DNA of 64,000 nt from Branchiostoma floridae. Its lineage: Eukaryota; Chordata; Leptocardii; Amphioxiformes; Branchiostomatidae. The DNA lies in contig NC_049985.1 in NCBI RefSeq assembly GCF_000003815.2, forward strand, positions 22,546,067 through 22,610,066, read 5' to 3'. This document shows, piece after piece, positions 43,801 to 53,045 of this stretch. Within the stretch, counting starts at the first letter, position 1. Each line of letters begins with the position of its first letter. Below the pieces are notes generated by a model. The model was not told the origin of the DNA. It searched no databases and saw nothing but the letters and a program-made list of their open reading frames with translations. The position numbers and the translations under genes are program-made.

Positions 43801-46800
43801 ACGCCAGTTCTTTTTGACATGTTAGAGTGTAGTTTTTTTCTGACTCACTCATTTTCGTTCGTTCGTTATTAAGACCGTAGTTGTAGCGGCAGGTGGCACT
43901 TAGGGCATAACGATGTTTCATTCAACATGGTATCATTCTTACAGGGAGGGGTTGCTAGCCATACCCGATCCTTTTTAACGTGCTTAAGGCACCCCCCCCC
44001 CCCCCAGCCGGGATACCCCGATTTTAGGTCCCATCCAAAAGACAGGTCAGGCCCCAACAAAAATTCCTAACCAGAATTGAACCAGGGTCTCACAGTTAAC
44101 AGCTTCCTATAGAACCAGTAGTTCAACTGTGTGAGACTGCTACAAGTAAAGCTACGTATACTGGGGCATACTTTAATAAGGTTTCTTAATTCCTATCGAC
44201 ACTGAAATAGAGACTGTTATTAGTAAACAAAAACAAACACGTACTGTGTCTTGTCTGCACCAGGGCCCGGCGTTTGCCGGAAGTGAGTGGGCGACGACCG
44301 GAAATTACACCCATATCGCATCCAAGGAATATTTTGGCATCATGGGATTTGTAGACCTAGAGATTGAGGATGGATTTGGCCAGTTCAGCGTGACGCCATC
44401 CAATTCCCTCCGTCTGACCGGGGCACAGGTGACCGACGCCGGAAGGTCAGTTGCTAAAGCTAAGGGCAGAACCCGCCGTACGTGCAACTGCGTGCTGTCT
44501 ATGTGCTAAAACGTGGTCAATCTTTTTTGATCCGTAAGTGGTAAGTACTGCCTCCGTATGAAATCATACGGAATCCAACGAATTTGGGAGCACGCAAATA
44601 CGCAGTAGCATGTTCAGTGTATAAAAAACTTTCTCTGAGTTCGGGCTGCGGATTCACCTTCCGTATGACCCAATACGGGTGACGCGCGTGCCCCGTAGAT
44701 CGAGTAAGGAAACCGTACGTACGTAGCACGTGTTAGTACGGTAACGTGGCTATAGCACAGTTATCGTACGTTGTAAGCACGTACACTTAGGCCCCCATTT
44801 CACTAGGACGGCGCTCTCGCTGCGATGGCAAATTTGACCCTGGCGGTGACAGCGTGGTGTAATCGCCAAGGTCACCATGGGAGCGCGGTGAGAGCGCCGT
44901 GGGAGCGTGGTAAAAGTTATAACTTTGAGTATATACTCTTTGCCTCCTCGGCGGACGTTTTAACCCTATTCAGACCGGGGGGGGGCTTTTGAGGCCCGCG
45001 CTAACTTTGATGTCCTATAACGCCAGAACGGCTTACGCTAGAGCCACCAAATTTAGTGAGTTTTCCTAAAATATTGTTGGCAACAATTCTACGAAGTTTG
45101 ACAAATTTTCCATTTTTTCTTGTTGCCATGGCAACCGTTTGTTGACAGGCAGTTTTGCCAAAAATCACTATTTTTGGTTCTAACAATGTATTTTTCAAAT
45201 TTATTTGCTATATTACTGTGATTTTGTTACATAAATAAAATCTTATATTATTCAGCATATCTTTCATAATTATATATGCATAAATTATGCTAATTTGATG
45301 ACGTCATCAGCCCAAAATCCAAGATGGCGGACGGAATGGCCAGATCAAGAAAAACAAGCTAATTATCCCTTAAAATTTGCAACTACCTGGTATTTTTTCA
45401 TCAAAAACCATCTAAATGAATGAATTTAGTCTATTTCCATTGCCCTTTGTGATTATTTGTTGCAAAAAAAGTATTTTTAAAAATTCAAGGTGGTGGATAT
45501 AATATGGCGGAGCCCAACTCGTATCTTAGATGTGCATGACGTCATTTTATGACGTCATATTGACGTCATTGATGTTGCTATTGGCAACGCAAGTCGTAAT
45601 AAACATTATTATTCTGTTATCTGCACTTGTTGTTACATTTTTTTCAGCATAACTTGAAGTTTTCTGAGAATACCCATTTTTCATGGGTTTGGCTAATGTA
45701 ATCAAATTGATGACGTCATAATTACGTCATCTTACGTCAACGTAACGTCCAACGTCACATATTTGTCAGATATTATGTCGAAATCATGTCCTGAAAATTT
45801 TGTGGCCCTACGGCACGTCGTTTTAGAGTTATAGGACTTAGAAGTGGAGGGCCTCAAAAGCCCCCCCCCCGGTCCAGGGATGACCAAAAAAGCCCGGTCT
45901 GAATAGGGTTAAGTTATGAGAGGCAATAATCTGCATGTCTTACAGGTACTGGTGTAAGGTGACGAGCGGTGGAATTGCGGACATCAAGGCCACCGTGCTG
46001 AAGGTCAAAGGCATGTACCCAAGGTCACTCACATGTACCCTCCAAGCAGAGGTTTGGCAGAGGTTTTTTACGTGTTTTTAGGCTTTTTTGTCGGAATATC
46101 TATTTTGTACCGTTTTCTTCATGTTTGGTTGACTGACATGAGGAAAACGGAACAAAATGGAAATCCCTCAAAAAACATCCGGAGCATTTCCTCTGCTTGG
46201 ACAGTAGCTATTTAGCCCTTTGGATACTGACTTTGCCTGGATAGATCTTATTGGTGATTACTTCCAGCGATAATGACGTGATTTTTCCAGTAAGGAGGGT
46301 TAGCTCATCTCAAATTATGACCGGATGTACAGTCCAGCAATGACGGGGGCATTTTATGAGTGACGCGGGTTGCTATTATCTGTTGACTCGGTAACTTTGT
46401 CAACAACCTTTGGCATGAGTGCCAGCTTGCTTTAGGGCGGCACCACATAGTACTGTATTTTCCTTTTTGTTCCATTAAAAAAAAATAACAACCGTTCCGA
46501 GGCCTTTTCCCCATGGTCCCACCTTCGTCAAGTACTACTTTTGTGCCAGCTTCGATATCTGATTATGTAACAGTTTGGCTGACATACATACAAGCAAGGT
46601 GGTCCAACTCGCGGCAGGCTGTTGTTATTTGTTATAGGCTGATGCTTAAATATATAGCCCCAACAAATAATATCGCCAAAGCAATGTCCAACCAAGTTAT
46701 GTCTTTTAATATAAATGTTTTATTGCAAATTCGTACGGCTAATTGTAAGTAAACAACATCAAATTCTAACGTACTAACATAAATTGATTGAATGGGGGCC

Positions 46801-47492
46801 AACTACAAGTGAATAAACTATGTTCGGACATACTGAGATTAACTAAAGAGACTGAATGTATATACATGATATAGAATAGGGTTTATACCTACGTTACTAT
46901 TGCGGGTTCCGACGTTTACTTAAAAAACAGTTGAAAATAAGACGCCCCATATTTTCTGTAAAAGGCTATTTCGATGATGTCAGTAGGAATAGTATATTTT
47001 GTGTGTTTTTTTTTAACAATGAAAACCTTGGTGCGAATTCGGACACTCCTTCGAATAATATTGTAAAATAGTGCTTAGTGGCGTCGCCAAAATTGATCTT
47101 CTGATAGCCCATCCACACTCGTGGCGTTTTTCCATCTCACAGTGCCGGAGTTCACCTGTGCCGGTAAGGCTGACGGGTACTACCCAGACCCGGAGGACTG
47201 CGCCATGTACTACCAGTGTCTGTACGGCTTCCCCCAGCCCTTCCACCGCCCGTGTGGGTACGCCGGTATGGTCTTCAACCCGGAGCACCTGTACTGCGAC
47301 TGGGCCTTCAACGTGGGACCGCCATGTGGGGTAAGTAAAAGTGGCATCTCACTGTACTTGGGGCACTGGTGCGGCACTGCGCACACTGCTTACAATCTGT
47401 TTTCACACCTGTTCTTATTGTTAAACACTACTTTCAAGTTTCAACATACACAACTTGACAATAGTTCTTTCTCTTTACAGAGCAGGGCTTAG
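40808..47492 (+). CDS. VCBP: Variable-region-containing chitin-binding protein (VCBP): signal peptide, two V-type Ig domains, chitin-binding domain
   Basis: VCBPs are secreted gut immune molecules of protochordates; the V domains and the chitin-binding domain bind bacteria and mucosal chitin. Exons 40808-40847, 40992-41136, 41539-41694, 42634-42724, 43445-43569, 44264-44445, 45946-46010, 47143-47330 and 47481-47492 sum to 1004 nt, one short of a whole number of codons (about 334 residues expected). Order: signal peptide; V1 with Cys in AELKCEF, then AWFK and RYWC; V2 with EMTCQC, then EWFK, VTDAG and RYWC; then a peritrophin-A domain with six Cys; stop. The missing base is in the first V1 exon, where the frame changes between EASE and GSAELKC. 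This could be an assembly error, a null allele or a pseudogene. The splice acceptor of the fourth exon is also unusual, and one intron has a GC donor. Confidence 0.9.
40992..41136 (+). CDS. VCBP: VCBP exon: first half of V1 domain, with an apparent frameshift
   Basis: The acceptor is TGCCTGTACAG. The frame set by exon 1 reads MTIVTVSTPEPKVEASE. A different frame then reads GSAELKCEFDIQPNS and TIAWFK up to the donor. The two frames differ by one base, with the break between about 41047 and 41068 (near GTGAGGTAGTG). With one extra base the exon would be 146 nt and end in phase 0, as the next exon requires. The N-terminal strand resembles the variable, pathogen-facing region of VCBP V1. Confidence 0.8.
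41150..41495 (+). repeat. Microsatellite (CACT)n / (CATT)n in a VCBP intron
   Basis: About 345 bases of CACT and ATTC units fill nearly the whole intron between the first two V1 exons. Confidence 0.95.
41539..41694 (+). CDS. VCBP: VCBP exon: middle of V1 domain
   Basis: A 156-nt, phase 0 exon encoding GNADFRGAERIYTGHKVWGN and DYIGRVEVADLDKPAIKISG, typical C-prime to E strands of a V-set domain. The donor GTAAGG at 41695 coincides with the start of an inserted TIR element (41696 onward), so part of the original 5-prime splice site may have been replaced. Confidence 0.88.
41696..41945. mobile_element. MITE, TAAGGCCCCC family, starting inside a VCBP splice donor
   Basis: TAAGGCCACCTTTCCATTAG begins one base after the last exon base plus G, so it supplies positions +2 onward of the donor. 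The right end is GAAAAGGGGGTATAA. The interior matches the copy at 28966-29210 closely. Confidence 0.8.
41950..42154. mobile_element. MITE with TIR CCTTTATCCGYGGGGTAACC type
   Basis: The left part CATGGGGTAACCTATATCCG and the right part CGGATATAGGTTACCCCGCG are inverse. The flanking CCCCTTTCTC and ATAAAGGAGACTAG continue the TIR. A second copy is at 62058-62271 and a remnant at 43665-43700. It lies directly after the previous MITE. Confidence 0.8.
42634..42724 (+). CDS. VCBP: VCBP exon: end of V1 domain
   Basis: Encodes ARYWCTVAEWG and GVDAKSVLLTETG: the second Ig Cys and the G strand. The donor GTGAGC is in phase 1. The obvious acceptor CCCCTGCAG ends at 42631, but using it with the previous phase 0 exon runs into a stop. 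Starting two bases later (after AGAG) keeps the frame. The usual D-A-G before the YWC Cys is replaced by YFA. See the finding on V1 integrity. Confidence 0.75.
42860..42965. repeat. Fragment of the AATCAACAGGAATCAAGCAG element
   Basis: TTTCTAGAACACACTAAGAA, TTCCCAGAAATGGAAAAGAA and CTCTCCTGTGAAGGGGCCTT match internal parts of the 30022-31110 element. VCBP intron. Confidence 0.6.
43445..43569 (+). CDS. VCBP: VCBP exon: first half of V2 domain
   Basis: A 125-nt exon after ACCCCCCAG encoding HSMVHPIYISVSGEKEVEE, then DVEMTCQC, and ending FEWFK before GTAGGG. It holds the first Ig Cys and the Trp-Phe-Lys core of V2. The extra Cys residues near CQCQGC could form an additional disulfide. Confidence 0.92.
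43665..43700. repeat. Remnant end of the GGTAACCTATATCCG MITE family
   Basis: AATATAGGATACCCCGCGAA followed by TAAAGGTGAACCAGC matches one TIR. VCBP intron. Confidence 0.55.
43866..44145 (-). mobile_element. tRNA-derived SINE, antisense in a VCBP intron
   Basis: Read leftward from 44145: a tRNA-like head with GACCCTGGTTCAATTCTGG (B box), then CTGTCTTTTGGATGGGACCT and GGTGCCTTAAGCACGTTAAA, the same body motif as the SINE at 25012 (GTGCACGTTAAAG). Confidence 0.65.
44264..44445 (+). CDS. VCBP: VCBP exon: middle of V2 domain
   Basis: A 182-nt exon after CTGCACCAG encoding GPAFAGSEWATTGNYTHIAS through NSLRLTGAQVTDAG, with the first two bases of an Arg codon. The sequence VTDAG-R is the canonical V-set motif before YWC. 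The donor is GTCAGT. A TIR element begins about ten bases into the following intron. Confidence 0.9.
44456..44745. mobile_element. MITE, CCGCCGTACGTGC family, in a VCBP intron
   Basis: CTAAGGGCAGAACCCGCCGT with ACGTGCAACTGCGTGCTGTC matches the copy at 57363-57703. It begins about ten bases after the donor of the middle V2 exon. The right end is decayed. Confidence 0.72.
44791..44915. repeat. Fragment of the TAAGGCCCCC / GAGCGC MITE family
   Basis: TTAGGCCCCCATTTCACTAG followed by GACGGCGCTCTCGCTGCGA, then GGGAGCGCGGTGAGAGCGCC. Only one end is present. VCBP intron. Confidence 0.65.
44964..45908. mobile_element. piggyBac-type MITE in a VCBP intron
   Basis: The ends are CCCTATTCAGACCGGGGGGG and its inverse, flanked on both sides by TTAA (44960-44963 and 45909-45912), the piggyBac target. 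The subterminal sequence, GGGCTTTTGAGGCCC on the left and GGGCCTCAAAAGCCC on the right, is also inverted. The 945-base interior has no open frame. The right end is 34 bases before a VCBP exon. Confidence 0.85.
45946..46010 (+). CDS. VCBP: VCBP exon: end of V2 domain, with a GC donor
   Basis: A 65-nt exon after GTCTTACAG encoding YWCKVTSGGIADIKATVLKV. The only donor giving the required phase 1 is AAAG followed by GCATGT. The alternative GTCAAA ten bases earlier gives the wrong phase. Confidence 0.85.
46700..46830 (-). mobile_element. LINE 3-prime fragment in a VCBP intron
   Basis: ATGTTTTATTGCAAATTCGT and ACGGCTAATTGTAAGTAAAC, related to 14025-14165 and 29450-29530. Confidence 0.5.
47143..47330 (+). 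CDS. VCBP: VCBP exon: chitin-binding (peritrophin-A/CBM14) domain
   Basis: Encodes PEFTCAGKADGYYPDPEDC, AMYYQCLYG, HRPCGYAGMVFNPEHLYCDW and GPPCG. The six-Cys spacing, with aromatic residues after the second and third Cys and the F-N-x-x-x-x-x-C-D-W motif, is diagnostic of a peritrophin-A domain. The acceptor is TTTCCATCTCACAG, the donor GTAAGT, phase 0. Confidence 0.96.
47336..47384. repeat. Solo TIR of the AAGGTGGACTCTC MITE family in the last VCBP intron
   Basis: AAAAGTGGCATCTCACTGTA and GGTGCGGCACTGCG match the TIR. It begins six bases after the GTAAGT donor of the chitin-binding exon. Confidence 0.65.
47481..47492 (+). CDS. VCBP: VCBP terminal coding exon
   Basis: After TTTCTCTTTACAG only three codons (Ser-Arg-Ala) precede TAG. 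The pyrimidine-rich acceptor and the phase 0 junction support it. The alternative is read-through of the previous donor, which adds an unrelated tail. The 3-prime UTR follows. Confidence 0.7.
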   Translation, partial: SRA

Positions 47493-47712
47493 ATCAACGA
47501 CCCTCCCTTCACCTCTGATGAACACTGACGTCATCAATGGTTGACGTCCCATATGGCTGACGTCACTAAACCACAGGAGCAAACGTCATCACTCCAGTTA
47601 ATCAGAAACAACATTGTTCTGTTCATATTTTGATAAGCTTCTGTTTTAGTTGCATTTAGATAAAGTCGCTTGCTACGACGACAACTCATATCGTGATTAC
47701 ATTTAAATAAGC

Positions 47713-47718
47713 ATTAAA
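47713..47718 (+). promoter_or_regulatory. Possible polyadenylation signal of VCBP
   Basis: ATTAAA lies about 220 bases after the VCBP stop. It is the commonest variant of AATAAA. No canonical AATAAA was noticed between the stop and this point. Weak evidence. Confidence 0.25.
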
Positions 47719-48129
47719 TAATGCCTCAGTGACAATCGTTTTCTTTTTTCATTTTGCTGCTATGAAAAATTAAGGTATAGTTTGGGCGAGTCTTTGTGTG
47801 TGTGTGTGTGTTTTGGATAGTTGTGAACAATATAAGTTGTGGACAAATAGCCTGTTGATGTTAAAATTTGTAACTTTTATTCAACGTAGTAGCAATTTAT
47901 GCTCACAGCTCAAGGTATTTTGTGTGGTTCCTCGGGTGATCGTCTTAAGCAGGTTTGACTGTATGCCCAAAGTCAGAAAGCAAACCGACACTAAAAATAG
48001 CGTGTAGATATAGAAAATCACGCAAAACTCAAACATCTGTAGCCCTCAAGCATTTCATTTTTAAGTAATTTAAAAGTCGGTAAAAAATCCCCGTTTTTGG
48101 ATGCACAGTTTAATTGTCCAAAGTAAAAT

Positions 48130-48700
48130 TTATAATACTTTGACGGTATCACAGCGACCTCTATCAGACGATGTTAGAATTGCAGTGCAGATTCCTCATC
48201 TACACAGTTGAGGCCCGGCCGACAAACTTTTCCCACTTGTTTCTTTTACCATTGACAAAAGAATTATGACGCTAAATTGCTCCATAAGTATTGCACATGT
48301 GCCATGGACGTCTAGAAGTGTGCCGGGCAAAAACTGAAGCGTGACAGCAAGGACAAACTTAGAAAACGCTACCTGATTCGGCGACGCGTGGGGAGGGCGA
48401 GCTCAAGCTTGAAGTAAGCACGTCACTGATCGCCGCCTCTTTGCTGGGGGCACCTCTTCACATAAGTCTCAATCTCTCCAGTCCACAGTACTCCTGCCGT
48501 TATATCAATGATGATTTCCAGGTCAGTGGTCTTTCTATTATCATTTCTCACTCCGATCCAGGCCTCATCTGGCGGACATGGCCCATGTAGAAGACGCCAT
48601 GTTTCATGTTTACAAGTGCAAGCGTTATTCCTTTGTTTTCCTCCATTTATTTGTTCAAGTCTCTTGTATTACAACTGACACACTGAAAGATTGGCGGAAC
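48130..48700 (-). mobile_element. CR1-like LINE 3-prime fragment and associated repeat
   Basis: ATCACAGCGACCTCTATCAG with AATTGCAGTGCAG matches the 3-prime UTR at 52120-52170. GGACATGGCCCATGTAGAAG and GCCATGTTTCATGTTTACAA (48585-48620) recur with variation at 51843-51900. Confidence 0.5.
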
Positions 48701-49534
48701 TTAAAGTTGACTTATTTCTATGAGGCTGGTTAATACAATAAAAGAAGACTGAAATATTAAGTTTTTACCTTCCCTATCAGTTCAAATGAGAGCAGTTCAA
48801 ATGAGAGCAGTTTATTCCCCAACACCTACAAATGGTTTTTAATTAGTACTCACCATAGTGCCACAAAAATGGTCTCCGATCTAAGATGGGTTGTGCTTGA
48901 AAAGAAAGAAATGCCAAGAAAAGATAATAGAATCACCATTCTATAGAAATCTATCTAAACATGGCCTTCTACCCCTAGTCCCTGTCGGTCGACGCATATC
49001 TGTAGCTAATTCCCACTCCAAACGCGTCATAATCGTCCAAACTGGTTCAAACTAATAGTCTGCAACAATGATTGTTACAGATACTGTTACTTGTCAAATG
49101 ATCAAATCATTTCATGATCAACTGCTTAAATACCAGATCCGGGAAAATTCAGAGAGAAGAAATCGACGATAGCTGAGTGGTAGACAAAGGCGCTTGACCC
49201 CAATTGCAACTAAGGCGTGTTGTCCATTAAGTTCATTACTGAGAATTGACCTATAGAGTTCCACAAGTATGTATAAAAGTATTTTTCTCTGTCTGGAATG
49301 AAATGGAAGTGCTTGTTGCTGTTGACACTAAAGATACATGAAAAGAAATGCTATTATTTTGGCGGCTGAAGGCCTAAACATCTCTATTCAACTGAGCACA
49401 TACATTACTACATAGTTGACCATTTAAAACCACCAATCTCACCAAAGTCTGACAAATTACAAGGGATGAGAAAGTAGGATTCGATGCCGTCTGGAAAAAC
49501 GCGCCGAATTCGTCTTTATAATATCTGGATCGGT

Positions 49535-49615
49535 ACTGTTATAGTGAAGTTGTAGGCGGTCTCACAGCGACTCCTATCTAGTCTTGTGCGAATTGCAGCG
49601 CATTGGTAAAGCGCC
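49535..49615 (-). mobile_element. CR1-like LINE 3-prime UTR fragment
   Basis: AAGTTGTAGGCGGTCTCACA and GCGACTCCTATCTAGTCTTG match 52105-52160 closely. Confidence 0.6.
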
Positions 49616-49722
49616 CCACTGAAATGATCGTCTGATAAGTCTTGAAACGTGAAGAAGTCATGCTTGAAGACAGTAAATTTGTCCTTTTGCTCTATCAAGT
49701 AATAATATTGTTACTACAGGTT

Positions 49723-49823
<101 letters not shown>

Positions 49824-49849
49824 TTTACAATGTTAAAGACTAAGGAATT

Positions 49850-51800
49850 ATGTATGAGTTATTAAACGCAGTGTTCTCATTCGTGAGGACACTGCGTGAT
49901 GTAATGTCCCCACTGGTTGTCTAAAGTTTACTTCTTTGCAAGAGAAATAAGCCACATATAGGTAACTATCTTCTTAGCTTGCATACTTTATTGAAATAAT
50001 TAAAACTGTACAATTATTTAAAGTTCGTGCTATATGAAATGTAGCATTACTAACAGACGAACATAGTCCTCATCTTTGTGTTCTCATGTTGAGGATTTGT
50101 CAAACGGGAAGCTAATAAAAAAACGTTGGTCTTTAGATAGAGCAGTTACTTGAATAAAGATGCGGTAAACATTTGTCTTATAATCGGAGGATAGAAATGG
50201 GCCGGCCCGTTGGCTGTGGTAATGTACCTTGTCACTGGGTGGCGCTTCTGTACCACGGCGGTCGGTTGCTAGGGTATTCTTTCCCGTTGCTATGCGAGTT
50301 CGACAGAGTATCGGGTTACAAGAGGCCTACTATTTGCTAACCGTAAAATATTTCAAAATAAACAAGATGTTATGACAAGGAAAATGTTTTCAAAATAAGA
50401 TTAAATTCGCAATATTAGATAGTTTGAATCTTCCTGTTTGAATTGAGATATTTGTTTTGTTTCGATTTTGCTACCAAAGACGGTTATTTTCTGTTTCAAG
50501 GAAGGCCTTCAATTTGACCATACTCTTGATAAGATGGGCCGCAAGTGCCATGGCAAATTCTCGATTTTTTTTTATTTTTCGTCATCTGAGAGGCAAATAA
50601 AACTTTCTGTTTTTGGGATTTTTTAATTTCTAATTTTAAGCAAAGTTACTGTCAAAAATATGCGAAAAATGCCATTTTTCGCACTTAATTACCAATAATT
50701 CAAAATCTAAGGCATTTTTTAAAAATCCCCAAAACAGAAATCTCGGGAAAACCGTTGCGGTCATTTTAAGCCGTCAATGAGTTATGTTGGACTCTTCTTG
50801 GTGGAGATCTTAAACGATGTTTACACGCATGTCATACCGCACGGAGAGCGGGAGGGTGTAGTTGATACCGGTGTAAACAACACTTATGATATTCAAGGTC
50901 ACCAACAAAAACGCCAGTAGCTTCGTTACATATTACAGGTCCCAAACAAAGTGAAAGCATAGGTGTACTATCCAGAAAATTGTTTATATTGGTTAAAAAG
51001 TATATTTTTCGCCTGATTCAAGTTAGTTGGGGGGAAAATGCCAGAATGCACGGTTTTACCTGCAATGACCGCAGATGACCTAAATAGAACACGGGTTCGG
51101 TTCGAATTACGTCAGATGGAACCTCCTAGAAGAGGGTTCGAATTCGGCTAGACATGGGAGATTTTGAGCCCGTATTTGACCACCGTGCCGGGTAGAGTGT
51201 TTAGATTTATTGCTGACAATCCGAAACAGTGTGTGTGTGTGTGTGTGTAAGGTGTAGATGAAGTTTCGGTCCGCTGCTGCATTAATCTATTTGCAATATC
51301 ACCAGCCAAGAAAAACTCCCGTATGTACCGCTTTATCCTATAAATTGATACCATACCTATAAGGTTTGCTGTATTTGTACAAATTAGCAATGCAGTTATG
51401 CGAATAACCGCACAGTGTCGCTCAGACACTACCGTCAATACAGCAGAGACAACATAAAGAGTTGAGCCTCTCTGACACGTAAGTCTTTTTGCAAAAAAAA
51501 AAAAAACAATAAGTACATATTACATTTGTTTAGAGGGTTACGACTTAACTTTTTCAAACAAAAAAGAAGACCCCTATATACAAATCAAATGGTTCAACCC
51601 AAGATATTTATTATGATATAAGAATTTTGGGGAGGGGGAAAGGATTGTTAGCGAAAAATCATCAATGGAAAAAGGCGAAAACGTCTTAAAAATGTTCTTA
51701 CACTTAAAGTAGGGTTTCTGTTCTTCTCTCCCTTCTGCATGGTATAATTTACATCACAAAAACAAGGAGATAACCATGACAGCATCGCCCCCTGTCGTGC
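49850..51800. other. Intergenic region without recognised genes
   Basis: Contains an inverted motif pair near 50560-50740 (AAATCCCAAAAACAG-like arms: GTTTTTGGGATTTTTTAATT and AAAAATCCCCAAAACAGAAA), and a weak LINE C-terminal relic at 51180-51240 (minus, INLNTLPGTVV). Otherwise nothing identifiable. Confidence 0.45.
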
Positions 51801-52039
51801 ATTTTCACCAAACTTGAATCTATGCCAAGTTCAAGTACTGTCGGACATGGCCCAGGTAATGTATGCAGCAGGACGAAGCCGCCATATTTCATGTTTGCAA
51901 GTGGAAACGTCTTTTCTTTGTTTCCCTTCGCTGATTTTTGTACCTGTCACTTGCATCGTATCTAACTCAACTGCTTTTAATCTTATTTTTATTAGCTATA
52001 GGCTATTTAGTACAGTAGTGAAAGTAGACTGAAATATAG

Positions 52040-52760
52040 GGCTTTTACCTTTCGTTTGCTGTTCATTTTGCGCGACATATTCGTTGGTGTAATTTCTTGA
52101 TCGGCGGCGATGGTAAGATTGTAGGCGGTCTCACAGCGACCCCTATCATGTCTTGTACAAACTGCAGGGTATTTTTGTAGTAAACCTTGTTGTGTTTTGC
52201 ATCTGCATCTACATGGTGTTGCCCCCAAATGACCCCGCGAAGGGCAAAGTAGGGGGGCGGGAGTGTATCTGAGGCTCCCGGGGTAGGGCGGGCAGGTACG
52301 GAAGTGCTCAACGTTGGGAGCACTTAATCTCCAAGCAGATCCTACAATGGCATATGATAGTACCAAACTAGCCAGGAGATAGTCAGCCAAGAGGTGTACA
52401 TTTGCCCGGTAGCGAAACACACTCCTAAGCCAGCTTCACTCCTCTGCCAGCTTTTAATGCTATCTAATGCTACCTTAGGATCTGCTTGGAGATTAGGGAG
52501 CACTTACAACCGTGCCAGGCAGGGCATTCCACTCGGGAATTGTGCGTGGGAAAAAAGAGTGTTTGTAAATGTCGGTGCGTGCGAATATGTGTTGGTATTT
52601 GTAGTCGTGACTACCCCGGGTGCGCCCTTGGGCAGGCCTCAGAATATTGCTGGTGTCTACATTAATATTATTGTTGACTACTTTACAGAGAAAGGTGAGG
52701 CGGGCGTTCCTCCTCCTTTCGGAGAGAGGGCGCCACTGCAGGTCTGAGAACATTTTTTCA
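52040..52760 (-). mobile_element. 3-prime end of a CR1-like LINE, interrupted by a MITE
   Basis: Read leftward from 52753: LQWRPLSERRRNARLTFLCK, then FARTDIYKHSFFPRTIPEWN and ALPGTVVSAP. This is the conserved C-terminus of CR1/L2-clade ORF2. The frame is cut by a 171-base TIR element and then resumes as NVEHFRTCPPYP. The following 3-prime UTR piece (52100-52180) recurs at 49535-49610 and 48130-48210. Confidence 0.8.
52325..52495. mobile_element. MITE with 9-base target duplication (Mutator-like), nested in the LINE
   Basis: The ends are TAATCTCCAAGCAGATCCTA and its near-exact inverse. GGGAGCACT flanks it on both sides (52316-52324 and 52496-52504), and removing the element restores the LINE frame. 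A nine-base duplication is characteristic of Mutator-type (MULE) elements. A second copy lies at 26407-26767. Confidence 0.85.
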
Positions 52761-52862
52761 CGCTGCTGGTCTGCCGGTAGTCATTTAGTCTGGAGTTGGT
52801 GATTCACTTCAAATCACCCGGAAGGAGGCCTGGTGAACCTCCATTCCGCATCAGCCACACGG

Positions 52863-53035
52863 TGATTTACATCAGCGAAAGGGTATGTTACCCCGTGAGG
52901 GGCGGCATAACCCCGCCGCGCCGTGAGTAAGCATGTGCGAACATGCACAGGGCTAGCCCTTAGTAATAGCCACTGGCTAGTTGGGCAACCCTGGATGTTT
53001 GTTAACAGCTGAACGAATAAATAAATAAAAAAATA
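52863..53035 (+). mobile_element. LINE or SINE 3-prime end with AATA tail
   Basis: GCCACTGGCTAGTTGGGCAA and GTTTGTTAACAGCTGAACGA run into AATAAATAAATAAAA, a non-LTR tail. Confidence 0.55.
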
Positions 53036-53045
53036 GTCATTTAGG

